Origin: Sipunculus nudus | Lineage: Eukaryota > Annelida > Sipuncula > Golfingiida > Sipunculidae | Assembly (NCBI GenBank): GCA_026874595.1 | Contig: CM049318.1 | Span: 33,873,956 to 33,937,955, forward strand | Direction of reading: 5' to 3' | Length of the DNA stretch: 64,000 nucleotides | Part shown: piece after piece, positions 22,892-36,200 of the stretch | Layout of the letters: every line of letters starts with the position of its first letter | Position numbering within the stretch: position 1 is the first letter of the stretch | Notes under the pieces: generated by a model | The model's input: only the letters and a program-made list of their open reading frames with translations | Told to the model about the DNA's origin: nothing | The model's database searches: none | Program-made: the position numbers and the translations under genes

Positions 22892-22897
22892 TTTATT
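22892..22897 (-). terminator. candidate poly(A) signal of the NIK-like gene
   Basis: AATAAA on the minus strand, about 3 kb downstream of the stop codon at 25867, at the point where unique sequence gives way to a P3 element. Nearer unrecognised signals cannot be excluded. Confidence 0.4.
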
Positions 22898-23442
22898 ATC
22901 AAGGTTAACAAAGATTGCAAGCACCGAAGGATACATTGCCTCACCAAGGCACAAATGATGCACGGAATGGAGGTAAAAGATCCATTCTATATAAGCACAA
23001 GAAGTATTGAGTATAAAACCTACAGCATGTAAGGCACACAAGTACTGTATAGAAAATACAAGGAAAGCTACACATGATTTCATCCATAACAATCGAAACA
23101 TTTGCTCTTACTGATGCTGGGTAGACACAAAAAAAGTTAACATTCTTTCTGTGTTTACACAGCTGGCGAATCAATGACAGTTATTGCCACCGCCAGGAAG
23201 GTATACTTTAACCCCGTTCGTGTGTGTGATTGTTCAAAACATAAATCACGCAATCATGAACAGGATCTCATGAAGTTTTCAATGTGTTTCAGAAATTGGC
23301 CTTTGAATAATTGATTAGATTTTGGTGTACATCCAGATTCAGGAATGTCATCAGGAAATATTTACAAATGTGCAGTCACTTGTGCATGAATGAACCAAGA
23401 AGTATGGGCAAAAAAAGTGAATGCAAACACATGGTGGAGGCT

Positions 23443-23460
23443 TGCATTCCTTAGAATGCA
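23443..23460. repeat. conserved stem-loop, copy 1
   Basis: TGCATTC and GAATGCA pair perfectly around CTTA. The second copy at 24254-24271 is identical although the surrounding duplicated sequence has drifted. Confidence 0.7.
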
Positions 23461-24253
23461 GATTTCTAGTTTAATATTGGGGTTGCAAAGTGCAATATAT
23501 AGAAAGCAGCATCTGTACAGTCAGATACCCCTGTATTAATACACTTTTGATTTCTGTTTATCTGATGGAGAGGAAATGCAAAGTTGGAATTTGATAACAG
23601 TTAATATGGCACCCTATGATGCATGTTAGGTGAATGTTGTAGGTCTGAAAACCAGGTGAAAGGCCTCTGACTGGCTATTCACAGCATGGCTTTAGTGATA
23701 GGAAGGTAGGTTTAAGATGCATTCTGATTTATATGGGAAGCATACAGGCAATGTCAGAGAGTCATCATACCATGAACACGGAAGAACAATAGCTTTGATA
23801 TAAACTATAGACAGTATACCTTACACATATCACACTGTGTACCATAAGCAAAGTATCATAATGTTTACTGCCTCAGCCTGGAGTATATGCATTCATCCTT
23901 GTTCATATGTGAAGTTGTGTTTGTTCACAATATAACTCGCATCATGTTTATTCACAACATAAACAGAATCTCATGATATTTTCAGGGCATTTCGAAAAGT
24001 GGGCCAATGAAGAATCAATTAGATTTTGGTGTAGGTCCTGCTCATGATCAAGATCCCAGAAAGATTTCCAGGAATATTCACAAACGTGAAGTCACATATG
24101 CACAATTGTACATGGATTTATGGACCGAATAAGTGAATGCAAACACTTGGGGGTACTTATGCATAAATGAACCTTGGAATATGGGGTCAATAAGTGAATG
24201 AAAACATGGTTGCACAGTACCCTAAATTAAGGACCACCCACATGGCTAAGGCC

Positions 24254-24271
24254 TGCATTCCTTAGAATGCA
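24254..24271. repeat. conserved stem-loop, copy 2
   Basis: Identical 18-bp inverted repeat in the second half of the 3' UTR duplication. Confidence 0.7.
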
Positions 24272-25866
24272 TATTTTCAGTAATTTCATGAGAAAATGTA
24301 CTTTTACTTTTAAAGCCCTACTGACAACAGTGATGATTATCTGGGGCAAAGTTTAACTGTCTGATACATGTTCTTCATGACACTGCAGTGCACCAGTCTA
24401 GCACTAGGTTTTGGTCAAACAGATATATGAAATTCAATAATCTTAAACAACCTCTGCATAACACATATATATATAAAAGTCATAAAATTCAAATTCTTAA
24501 TTGTATGTATTTGCTATGTTCATAGTCATAAAACAAACAGATACAAAAATTTCAATAATCTTCAAATGCCTTCTGCATCACACAGATATATCAAAATTCA
24601 TCAAACATAAAATTCTTGGATACATGTATTAGCTATGTATGCTATGCACGCATGGTTATAAATCAACTATCAATAATATATAATAATCTACCAGTATGGG
24701 CCATTTCTGAGTTCAACTCCAAAATCCTGCTACTAGCAGAAAACAGCTAACAGAAAAAAGCAGTTACCAAAGACACAACAAGTGAAAATAAAACTAAAAA
24801 AAGTTCTAATTTCAAAATTTGTGACCCTTTTCAATTATAAAAGTATTAGATGAATCCTAGGTAAATATTATATCAATCACATATATTTGGACCAACACCA
24901 AAAGAAAATCCAATTATTGTTTCTTAATATGAACTTAAATATAACAAATGGTCCAACATTACAATAAAAACCTTTCAAGGACAATTAGAGTCTTTATATA
25001 ACTTTTTCAGTGTTGACATAAACAGTTCAGGGCTTTTTGTGGTGTTTGTTCCAAAGATAACGTCAGAAAAACAATGAAAGGTTGGAGGCAGTTAAATATA
25101 ACCCAAGCTATTTAATGGGCATCCAGAAAAGGGCTCAGGGTGGAGGGCCTCCATATTCTTCTGATTAAACAAGTTGTCAAAATAGCAAAACTGTGTCCTT
25201 GATGAAGTGACACAGATCAACTGCAAAATTATAACAACTAACAGAAATTCAAAATCACATCAGAATTTCAACACAAGCACTTGGTGCAAATTTAAATTTG
25301 ACAAACTCTTATTTTTCACCCTCTGGGTGTGTACTGGATTAAAGCAAGCTAGACACAACAATTCATTACTGTAATTCTTATATGCAAACCTATTACAATC
25401 AAAATTTCTAAATGGCCCAATAATACTGTAAGACAGTAATAAATTCATCAGATATTCAATCAGGGGTGCATTCGACTTCAGTCAGTTGGACACATTGCTT
25501 TTTCTAAAAAAGAAAGCCCAACAGAGCAGAAATTCCTGCATGGTACAAAAATACTGTAACACAGTAATAAATCAATCAGCTTTTCTATGTTTTGTGTATT
25601 CATTAGCTGGATAATTTGTTTTTGATACCTCTAACATAAACCTGTCATAGTAGAAATATATTCTCCATAATATATAATATCATAATGAAAAAGTAATTAC
25701 CTTTTCATCCTTCAGACTACAACAATATTCCATATATTTCCCTAGATATAAATATATCAAAAACTTCTGTAAGCATTCTTTGTGTGAAATAAAAGAAAAT
25801 GACTACATTTCTGTGAAATTGTTGCTGGGGGGGGGGGGGAGGCAGGGGGAGGGGTGTAGAATCTGA

Positions 25867-26076
25867 TTAACTGTCAAACTGGGGGCCAAAGTGCCCGTTA
25901 TAATTGTCGTGGAACTCGATGTTATTGTTGACCATTCTCCACTGCCAGGCGTTCCCCCCGTTCTCCGCATTCTTTATAACCACCACCGTGTTGTCACCGC
26001 CGACACTGTCCAGGAGAGACACAGGTCTTCCACTCTTGTGCTCGGCCGTAAACGCTTCAAATCCACACTCATGAAT
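25867..26076 (-). CDS. MAP3K14: NIK-like kinase, last exon (C-terminal domain)
   Basis: Starts after a TTTTTGTTTCCAG acceptor in phase 0 and gives 69 residues to TAA. It contains FEAFTAEHKSGRPVS and then NAWQWRMVNN, which line up with the FSLVTKDGQPVR and FAWSWRVKHG segments near the C terminus of vertebrate NIK. In vertebrates this C-terminal region binds IKKalpha and TRAF-family partners. It extends about 15 residues past the vertebrate end. This match is the strongest evidence for calling the gene NIK and not another MAP3K. Confidence 0.8.
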   Translation of the reverse strand: MHECGFEAFTAEHKSGRPVSLLDSVGGDNTVVVIKNAENGGNAWQWRMVNNNIEFHDNYNGHFGPQFDS

Positions 26077-26179
26077 CTGGAAACAAAAACAAGCTTGTGT
26101 TCTAATTCCATATTTCAAAATGTCCTGTACAGCCTTATGAAAACATAGGTCAACACAGACTGCTAATGCACAATATGAG

Positions 26180-26270
26180 GATCAGCCGAGAGAACAGCGT
26201 GTATGGGTGGTAACAGTCACAAGCAATTAAGAAACATCTGTTTTCACATTAATGTACATAATGAATATTC
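26180..26270 (+). repeat. fragment of a P3 element 5' end
   Basis: Contains GTATGGGTGGTAACAGTCAC and ACATCTGTTTTCACA, as in the left flank of the complete P3 copies. No core or 3' end follows. Confidence 0.5.
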
Positions 26271-27016
26271 AAGGCTCCAAGAGAGTAGATCTTTGTGCTC
26301 CATTTTTTTGGTACGAAAAATAGAACCGAGACAAAAAAGTAGGAATTGCTTCACATCCTGATATTTGCTGGTTTTAACATCACAATATCTCTCTTTACTG
26401 GCAGCACAACAAAACTTAATTAAAGGATTAAATAATCCTTCAGCAAACCATCAGAAACTTGATGCATATGTACTGGGTCTAAATGAAAAACTGTAGATTC
26501 AGAAAATATTGTAGGCTTTAAATTTTGTGGAATTTGTACAAAAAATGCATATCATGGGGCATTTGAATTTGCGGAAAGACTATGAAAATATCAGGATATT
26601 TGGTTTATTAATATCTCCATATGCGCAATGAAATCAAAAAGTTATATACAGGAAATACACTGGTGGCTCAACTGAGATGCTTATCACACAGTCCGCCTGT
26701 ATTGTGGTTCATCAGGTCAGTGTTGAGCAAACAAGCTTTCTCCCAGCCTGAGCCTAAAAAAAGGGATTAATCAGCTGTGACTGACACAAGCCAGACGATA
26801 CATCCGCTATTAGTTATGACACCCGATTACACTATGTTCACAGAAAATGTAAACCCTCACTAAATCTGAGGTAAAATGAAAAGGGATTGACCACAAGAAG
26901 GTTTCTAAATTTCTTTTTTTATTAATCATGGTGGTAGTCACATGTGGCAAATGTAAATCCCAAACAGGGCTGAGAGACAGGAGGTTTGATCGGCATACAA
27001 AATGTTGGAGTTTTAA

Positions 27017-27591
27017 ACAAGGGACCCATGGGTCATGGCGCTCAGCTGTTATATGTGATAAAAAAATATAATTTTGAAATGAGGCACATGCTGGTTTTGT
27101 GTGGAAATAAATATAAGCTGTATTATGAGTTGTTGGTGTTTAGCTTATGTATGATTTTGATAGTTTCTTTGGAGACAGGGAATAGATTGATTTCATTTAT
27201 TTTATTAACAAATGGAGTGCTAGTGTTATACAGATTTTGACTTGGCCATATAACTGATAAGCAGCACATATAAGATTTAACTATTTATTAAAATTTAATA
27301 ACAAATATTGTGGCAAATATAATTTTTATTAAAAATAATAAGAGAATCATATGATTTTTTTAAATAAAATATAACTGAAATGATTATTAAAATAATATTA
27401 TAGAATATATTCATGAATGCATTGGTATTCAAATACTTTCATTTTTACCTGATTTCCCATTCTTATGCAAAAAATTTTATAATGGAGTACATATTCATAT
27501 TCGTATTCAAATACATTTGCAAAGCATTCGCACCATATCTGGTATTTATTCCGTTTTAGCCAAACAATGATGTTGAGAATCCAGAAAATAA
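27017..27591 (+). mobile_element. P1 5' end with truncated body
   Basis: ACAAGGGACCCATGGGTC followed by CATGGCGCTCAGCTGTTATA. No 3' hairpin is present before the next P1 5' end at 27592. The first bases after the terminus match the element at 31242. Confidence 0.65.
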
Positions 27592-29393
27592 ACAAAGGAC
27601 CCATGGGTCACGTCACCCAGCTTAATTAAGTTTGAAATTTTTGGAAATGCAAAATATGAAAAATATTCTATTGTAATGTTTTTCATTTATATAAGCATAT
27701 GAGAAGCTAAGAGGAAAGGGGCCCTCCTGCTTGGTTATACTTAAGTTCTAAATATATGATTGCAAACAAATACTCTGACAAGACTGCCATGAAGAAAAAC
27801 AGTAAAACTTTTGAGATACTGTGATGCATATGAAAAATTTACAGATGGACAGGCAAGTGGACAGAATGGACTAATACCTTTATTTCACTTTCAAGGGAAT
27901 AATGCATTTAAGTTTATATATAAGCCTTTTTTTAGCATATCCACTTTTTCCATTAATAGTTTTTATCTGATTCATTTTTTTTATTTACAAGTGTTATAAA
28001 TTTGTAACAAAAAAACTGAAAATATAAGTTAAAATATTAGAATTCTAAGTTTCAATCATTATATATCCAGATTGTAGCTCATATTGGGTCATATTATGCA
28101 TCCACATATATTTTATTATTTTTAAATCAAATGTCTAAACTGAATTTAAAAGAAAATAATGCCACAACAGTTTTTCACATTGGAGTTTTCAGTACATGCT
28201 TAATTTTATTCACCAAAATAAAATAAAAGATTCAGTAAATTTGATAAAATAAAAACATCTTTTCAAATGAAGTATACACACTGTTAGTTGAATGAGGGAC
28301 AAACAATATCATTATGCTAATTACAATCTCAGCTATAATTAATTACTGGAATTAATAGTCAATTTCACACCTGATGAAGTTTTACTCTTCTGAAGTAAAG
28401 CATTACTTATCTGATGAACATCCACACTTTCACAGCAATACATCACTTTGTGGACACAATTAAATGTGTACTTTAATCATTGTAACCCTGGTGGTATAAT
28501 ACAAAATCTAAAATATAGCATAGCCAAGAATAAAATAAAATACAGAAAATTATAACATTCATCTAGTTTATGCACCAGCTGGGGGGGGGGGGAGTGAAGG
28601 GCAGAGGGGAGGCCTGCTAGTAGTGGCCAAGCTGAGCCAAGGCAAGATGCCTGGGGTGGGTTACATAATGCAAGTGAAGGCTGTACTACTAAGTGGGCTA
28701 GATGTAAACAACACTTGACATGGTGTGTGAAAACTTGAATAAAAGCTACTCTTTTCAAACAATTCCTTTGAAATTTCAGATTAAATCCTTATGTATATAT
28801 GCTGTGAAAATTAAATCAACAGTGCTTACAGGGAAAAAACGTGACATTGCCAAAGTTGGACAAAATTTAAGGTATTGATTTTTTATTTATGCTAATAACT
28901 TGAAAATTTTGCAAAATTCAGATCTAATTTTGGGTAAACAATTGAATCTTGATTAAATAAAGTTATATTCCTGAAAAAAAGTCTCCAGCTTCAGCAATTC
29001 TCATATTAAGTGAGCAAATATATTTCCTGATTTTTTAAAAATTGCATTATATTTGGGCCCATAACTTAAAAAAAATACCCAATTCTGACCTAATTTTTGG
29101 TATGTGCACAGAAAATGTATGGAAGAATATGAATACTAAATATGATCAAAACAGATCAGTGGTTTTGATATGAGGCGCCGAAGTTTTTTCACTAATATCT
29201 CGAAGGAAAGAAGTCCTAATGACCCAATTTTCGGTATGGTAGGAGATTTTGGGGACATCTAATGGTATGCAGAATTTTGGAATTGTAAGTCCAACGGTTT
29301 TAAAACGTGCCCTGTTGACGGCCGGCCGGACGGACGACGGACAAAGGACCAAGACTATAGCTCAGATGACTTAAAAGTCAGCTGAGCTAAAAA
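27592..29393 (+). mobile_element. P1 element, type II, 1.8 kb
   Basis: Starts ACAAAGGACCCATGGGTC. The body has one poly-G unit (about 28580) and ends with CCGGACGGACGACGGACA, then the AGCTCAGATGAC...GTCAGCTGAGCTAAAAA hairpin. The segment 27660-29330 is strongly similar to 38100-39760. Located in the last intron of the kinase gene, antisense to it. Confidence 0.75.
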
Positions 29394-30162
29394 TAGAAAT
29401 AGGCTTAATGGGTCCACTAGCGATAGACAGGAATTTAACTCATCTGAAAATTAGTGGGGCATTATTTGCATACTAGTATTCTGTGATGCTTACTTATGCT
29501 AACATTTATGTACAACTATTGGCAATATTCGGAAGAAGTACCACTTATATTATTAATGGCTTACTTTTATCCATGCAACTGAAGTCTGCAATGTTCGGAA
29601 TAGGTGTTCTTTACATTCGCCTCCTGCGGTCATGCAAAAGAGTTTATATGGCCCTTTTCTTTTAAGCCGGTAACAGTGGTTACCAACATTGGAATGTGTA
29701 TACTGTTCTTGTCATGTCAAAAATACCGCTTTGCGCTACAGATATGTGGTATTGTTCTTGAATATTTTATCTGATACGTTGATAAACAGAGACATGGGAA
29801 TTAAAGTTTTATATCATTTATTGTAAACATTTCAGGGGCAATGTTTGTGCGATATTAGGGGGAATAATGGAATTGACAACAAAACATTTTTAAATCCTGT
29901 AAATTGTTACAGCAATTTTCAGTAAAATAAATCAGCACATTTATAATATGTATCAATGGCAATCATAAAATAGTAATAAACAATTTTTGTACCTTTATTG
30001 ATAACTCAACCAGCAATAAAATCTTTCGATGAAGTCGACCACCAGCTGCCGTCAAGATATTCTCAGACTGTTTGAATTTTTATTGTTGGTATTATGAATT
30101 CATGGATTACCTTGATCCATAAAAACCACGAAAATAAATCCCAACTAATATTTCTAAATCTA

Positions 30163-30335
30163 CAGTATGTATAAAATGAAACCTGACTTTTGAGAGCAAC
30201 CACAGAACTGGCCACAAGTGGTCTTAAATCACAGGTGGTCTTATTAGACAGGTAATTTTTAACCAATGTGAATGATTTTGGTTCACCAGAGGGGGTCTTA
30301 ATAAACAGGTGGTCATTTAGGACCGGGTTCCACTG
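30163..30335. mobile_element. short pogo-like MITE
   Basis: Right end GGACCGGGTTCCACTG followed by TA. Left end CAGT then, after a 12-nt insertion, AAACCTGAC. Internal words GGTGGTC match the larger element at 61882. Similar in size and content to 43067-43244. Confidence 0.55.
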
Positions 30336-30418
30336 TACATGCTGGTTATTACAATGTCCATTTTTTTTTTCAAAATCCAAGTTGGACCAGGTTCCATCTA
30401 ATTCCCTTGTCTACTGAC

Positions 30419-30525
30419 CGTGTGGCTCGATGTCTTGATAATCTCCTCCCACTGCGTGGTTGGCATGGTGATTCTGAACGTCATCAGCTCTCTGCCGTTC
30501 TCATCCAGGAACCTGACATGATTCC
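30419..30525 (-). CDS. MAP3K14: NIK-like kinase exon (C-terminal domain, first half)
   Basis: A 107-nt exon, entered in phase 1 after GGTTTTTCAG and left in phase 0 at GTCAGT. It encodes NHVRFLDENGRELMTFRITM and then PTTQWEEIIKTSSHT. The strand pattern V-x-F-L-D-x-x-G-x-x-L corresponds to the VQIQSLDGEHL part of the vertebrate NIK C-terminal domain. It joins in phase to the exons on both sides. Confidence 0.8.
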
Positions 30526-31119
30526 CTGAAAAACCAAGACTGACCATCCTAATGTACTATTACAACTGTAACATTCTTTTTTTCAATTTGTTAGCCATAC
30601 ATGTGATAGATAAAGCTCCTGTTAACAGAATTAAAGACTGACACACTGAGTGATTAGTCTTTCCCACAAAGGGGTGCCCACTGGTTTTTGGCAATAATTA
30701 GGACATGCTGAAAGTTCTGTACAGGGTGTAACAAAGATAGAAAATTGTGTGAACTCTGGAAATTCAAAAAAAAATTTGCTCAAACTTATAAATGTATCCT
30801 TTAAAGTTTGCAACTTTCTAGATGTTTCCTTGTGATGTAGCTGCACACAGTAAATGCCTAAGATCGGCGCAGAACAGGACAAACAGCACTTATCTAGCCG
30901 TGTCAGACTAAAGTACATCAGCTTCCTAATTTATTATCGCTATAATCACGTACCTAAATGTATCTTATATATGAACCTTAACGTTCCTGCATTTAAATGT
31001 AGGTTCTCTATTCATCTATAATCATAAAATACCCATTACCATCTTTCATATTCCTGTATGTTCTGTAAAATTACAGTATTTACTAATATGGTATTTATCA
31101 ATCATACTACTGTACTTAC

Positions 31120-31231
31120 CCGTGACATTATTGTTTCCGCTGGACAGGATGGAAGTTAGAGCATATTTTAGCTCATCTGGGGTGAAATTAGAACTACTCA
31201 AACTGCTGTTGCGAGTCAGAGAATTATCCTG
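31120..31231 (-). CDS. MAP3K14: NIK-like kinase exon before the C-terminal domain
   Basis: A 112-nt exon between a TATGTTTCAG acceptor and a GTAAGT donor. Phase 0 in, phase 1 out. It encodes a Ser/Asn-rich stretch and FTPDELKYALTSILS, likely an amphipathic helix. A P1 element begins 10 bp beyond the exon edge (31242), so only GTTATGTTTCAG of the acceptor region is native. Confidence 0.8.
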
Positions 31232-31241
31232 CTGAAACATA

Positions 31242-33246
31242 ACAAGGGACCCATGGGTCACGGCGCTCAGCTGTTATATATGATAAACAAGGCCTACAGG
31301 CCTAATGCGAACCTGTGCATTGGGAAATACACCAGGTAAAATGCTTCAACGCTGGACCATGACTTCTCATGTATATGAACAATGCAGGTACTAAACATTT
31401 TGAATAAGAAACAATTACACAAACATCAGTGCTGAAATTCTGGCATGGGTGCACCAACCCATGGGTCTCAACACTCAGTTGAATTTGTCTATACGGATAT
31501 TTTGAAAGAAATTTTTCAGAATGACAGTCCTATGACCTTAACCAATGACCTTCTAACCAAAAAATCTTAGAACTTAATATCCTTGAACTTGCAGCATTAG
31601 GATTATTGTAACAATCTTTTAAAAAGTGACCTTGACCTCTGACCAGATAACCTCAAATTCTACAGGATTCCTCACTTTGGGCAAGTTAGCCATGTGTGAA
31701 CGTTGGAAAGTTCAGGATGAAAAGTTTGATTTACAGTGCATCCACAATCTTTTTAAAGATGGGGCTTCTGTGACCTTCAACTTAGACCGCTGGACCCTGA
31801 AAATCAAAATGAATTTACATATGTGGTTGGTCATTATTAAATCAAGTTTGAAGCCAGTCTGTCCATCCAAAGCAGAATTATCATCCATAAACTAATTTAT
31901 GAATAGATGGGCCCTTTGACCTTGACCTATGACCCAAAAATCAAATGTCATTGTAGGTGATGACACCTGTCTTGTGAACGAGAAACCCACCAAAGACACA
32001 TAGACAGGTCAAAAATATTAGGCCAATACATCAAACTTACCTAAAGTCTGATGCATTGGACTGACCATGCTTAGGTGAGAAAGGCAGTTGCCCCGAGTGA
32101 ACTGTGACATATTTGCTAGCTCAGGCTACTGCACTGAGTGAACTCATGACCTGCACCTGGCTAGACTGGGTGAACTTTTGACCTGTACCTGGCTGCACTG
32201 AGTGAACTCTTGACCTGTTGCCTAATTTGATACAGTTGGCAGTCTGCCAAAGCTATAAATAGATTGGCTCCACATGCAGCCCTGAGGGGCATGACACCCA
32301 TGAGGTGATCACATGGTGCCCAAGAGGTGTTCACATGTCACCCATGAGGGGATCACATGCCTTGTGCTTGGCTGCACTGACTGAACTCTTGACCTATATC
32401 TGGCTGCACTGAATGAACTCTTGATCTATGGCCAAATCTGAAACAGTTGGCAGTTTCTTAATCTTTGTAAATATACAGACACAATCTTGGCCTTTTGGCA
32501 AATCTGTTTACACATACTGAAAGAATTTGGCTAAAATGCTTTTTTTCAAGCTGAAATTTTCATAAACTTTTTATCAAAATATCTAGAAAAATAAAAGATG
32601 CAGTTCTTTCATTGTTAAAGGTCCAATAATTCTGCCAAAAATCATTCAAGTAAACTTGAACAAAGGCCACCTAGAATAATTTTTATGCCATGTAAAAGAA
32701 GTTATAATTGAAACAATAATTTTGTAGAAGAACAGTTTTGCAGTCCCCAGTTTCAGTTAGACATAATAATGGCCATAAGACCAACTTAAGTTTTTCTGAT
32801 ATTATTGAAAGAACCATGTCCTACGATAATTCTTTTGAAAAATTGAACGATTCAACTTGACAGTTTCATCATAAACATTTTAAGCTGAAAGAAGCTAAAA
32901 TTATGAGGTTTTTGCCCATAAAAAACAGGTCAATGTAGGTGGCACATCAAAATCTGCAACTTCAAATATGAGTCATGTGACCAACATTTGCACAATACTT
33001 GGTAATGCTAGCTTCTGTCATTTCTGAGATAACTATGTCAGTATGCTTACTTGGCCAAATGACCGTTCAAATTCATTTAACTCCACTAAAATTCATCAAA
33101 TGCAAACCATTTGAACAAACTTGAGAGTGCTTGCCTCTGGGATCATTTCTGTAAAATATTAAACAATTTGGCTGGACCATATACAAGAAGACTTTTAAAG
33201 GTTTTTCAGATTTTCCCCTATAAAATCTAAGTAAATGCAGATAGCA
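31242..33246 (+). mobile_element. P1 5' end with a third kind of body
   Basis: Starts ACAAGGGACCCATGGGTC. The body has TGACCTTGACCTCTGACC words, a run of GTGAACTCTTGACCTG-type repeats of about 45 bp (32105-32430) and short CACCCATGAGG repeats (32285-32352). No 3' hairpin is present before the next P1 start at 33247. Confidence 0.6.
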
Positions 33247-36200
33247 ACAAGTGACCCATGGGTCATGACGCTCATCTGACTGGGAAGAGATTTGCAAAAG
33301 GAAATTTTATCATCTGAATGGTAGTATATACAATTCAACTGAAGCATCAAACAGATTAACCAACAGGCTGAGATTTAGACTGTATTTATATATCTAAAAA
33401 ATAGAGAAAAAATGTGTAAACTTTAAAAACTAGAATACAGGTAACCGACAAGTGACTACATGTATCAGCCAAAATCAGAGTGGAATGGGTGAAGTGAGGC
33501 ATGGATTGAGTGGCAAGGGGAAATAGAGTGAGGTATGTTGCATATTAGCATGGATGTCTGCAGCCTTAATGTGTATGTAGGTTGTGCCACCTACCACAAA
33601 TCCAGAAAGCTGTCCAAGTTGTAAACACCTGCAAAATTTTAGGCAGAAAAGTCAAACAACTACATGTATATGAACGATTTTTGCCCATGGCAGACAAACA
33701 GACAAACACTGTGCAAAAATCTTTGCAGGTGACCCCTCCAGTTTTGTGTATGATAAAGACCTATGTGAGATCTAAACACATGCACAATTTTGGCCCAATC
33801 GGTCAAATGGTTCCTGAGATATGAGCTTGGATGTGTGCAGTGTTAACTAGAATGTAGGTGGCGCCACCTGTCATAAATCAAGAAAGCTGTCCATGATGTA
33901 TAAACCTGCAAAATTTTAGGCAGTTATGTCGAACCACTGCAGAGAAATGAGTGATTTTAGGCCACGGCAGACTAACAGACAGACGCTGTGCAAAAAAGGT
34001 TGCAGGTGGCGCCATCAGTTTTGCGTATGATAAAGAGCTATGTGAGATCTATACACATGCAAAATTTTGGCCCAATCGGTCAAACGGTTCCCGAGATATG
34101 AGCTTGGATGTCATCAGCGTGAATGTGAATGTAGGTGGCGCCCCGTCATAAAATCAAGAAAGCTATCCAGGATGTATAGGCATGACGAATTTCAGGTGAA
34201 TTAGTCAATTCACTGCAGAGATATGAGTGATTTTAACCCAAGGCAGATGAACAGATGGACACTGTGCAAACATGGTTACAGGTGGCGCCACCATTTTTGT
34301 GTATGTTACAGAGCTATCAAAGGGCTACATTTGTATAAATTTTATTTCCTGATCGGTCAAACGGTTCCAGAGATATGAGCTTGGATGTCATCAGTGTGAA
34401 CGTGAATGTAGGTGGCGCCAACTGTCATAAAATCAAGACAGCTATCCAGGATGTATACGCATGACAAATTTCAGGTGAATTAGTCAATTCACTGCAGAGA
34501 TATGAGTGATTTTAACCCAAGGCAGATGAACAGATGGACACTGTGCAAACATGGTTACAGGTGGAGCCACCATTTTTTGTGTATGTTGTAAAGCAATCCA
34601 AGGGCTACATTTGTATAAATTTTATTTCCTGATCGGTCAAACGGTTCCAGAGATATGAGGGTTTATATGTGGAAACAGACCCACAAATGGACACTGGATA
34701 GAGAGGAAAGGTCAGAGGTCAACGCAAACTGGTTAGGCACCAGTTCACATGTGACCCGATAATTGGTGTAAGTTTCAAAAAATTGGTCCATTTGTCTCCG
34801 AGGAGCTCTCTGGAAACGAACGCCACGGCGGCGGAGGAACCCGGTCAAAAACATAGTATCCACATAACTTCGTTTTGGCGGATACAAAAATACAGGTGGC
34901 TCCAGCAGTCTGCAGAAACTAATAAAAAAACTTAATGGTCAATATCTATGCAAAGAATTATGGTGATCTCTGCATTAGTTGTTCCAATACTTCAGCTTTT
35001 GTATCAAATTGTCCATTATTCTGAGGGATACTTCGGAGTCCTATAGCTTGAAGGATATGGGTAACAGAGACCTAATTTCAAGTTTCCACAGGCACTTTTC
35101 ATGGGCCTCCTTGCATGACAAGAATGAAGATTCTAGGTCCAGTTGTTGCGATTTGTACCCTGTTGACAGATAACCACATCTTTATAGGTCTCAAAAAAAG
35201 AGAAAAAATTCGTAAAAATTTAAAAAAAAATAGAGATGGCGCACCCAGTCTGCAGAAACTGATTGAACAGCTCATGATCAATATGTATGCTGAAAATCAT
35301 GACCATTAGTGTTGTAGTTATTGAGATAATGTATCAAATTTTCCATTATTCTGGGGGGGGGGGGGTATTTTGGAGCCATACAGCTTAAAGAATATGGGTA
35401 ACAGAGACCTAATTTCAGGTTTCCATGGAGACTTTTCATAGGTCTCCCTGTCTGTCAAGAATGAAATTCTTGGTCCAGTTTTTATTATTTGTGCCCTGTT
35501 AACAGATGTTCATATCTTTAAAGGTCTCAAAAATAGAGAAAAATTTCGTAAATAAAAAACGAACAAATACAGATGGTGCCACCAGTCTGCAGAAACTGAT
35601 GAAACACTCCATGATCAATATCCATGCAAACAATTATGGTTATCTCTGCATTAGTTGTTCAGATACTTTAGCTTTTGCATCAAATTTTCCATTATTCTGA
35701 GCTGTACTTTGGAGTGCCATAGCTCAAAGGATATGGGTAACAGAGACCAAATTTCAGGTTTCCATGGAGGCTTATCATGGGTCTCCCTGTGTGTAAAGAA
35801 TGAAGATTCTAGGTCCAGTCGTTACAATTTGTACCCTGTTGACAGATAACTACATCCTTAAAGGTCTCAAAAATAGAGAAAACAATTCGTAAAATTGAAA
35901 AAATACAGGTGGCGCCACCAGTCTGCAGAAACTGATGAAACATCTCATGATCAATATGTATGCCGAAAATCATGACCATCAGTGATGTAGTTAATGAGAT
36001 ATTGAAGTTTTTGTATGAAATTTTTGACTATTCTGGGGGGGTAATTTTGGGCCCCATAGCTCGAAGGATATGGGTAACAGAGACCTAATTATGGTTTCCA
36101 TAGAGACTTTTCATAGGTCTCTCAGTGTGTCGAAAATGAAGATTCTAGGTCCAGTCGTTACGATTTGTGCCACGCTAACAGATGACAGCATCCTCAAAGG

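Larger units (their letters stand above)
22860..25866 (-). other. probable long 3' UTR of the NIK-like gene
   Basis: Non-coding, largely unique sequence between the stop codon and the candidate poly(A) signal. It includes an internal duplication (about 23222-23480 and 23925-24280) in which the stem-loop TGCATTCCTTAGAATGCA is unchanged in both copies, and a poly-G run at about 25829. Confidence 0.45.
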
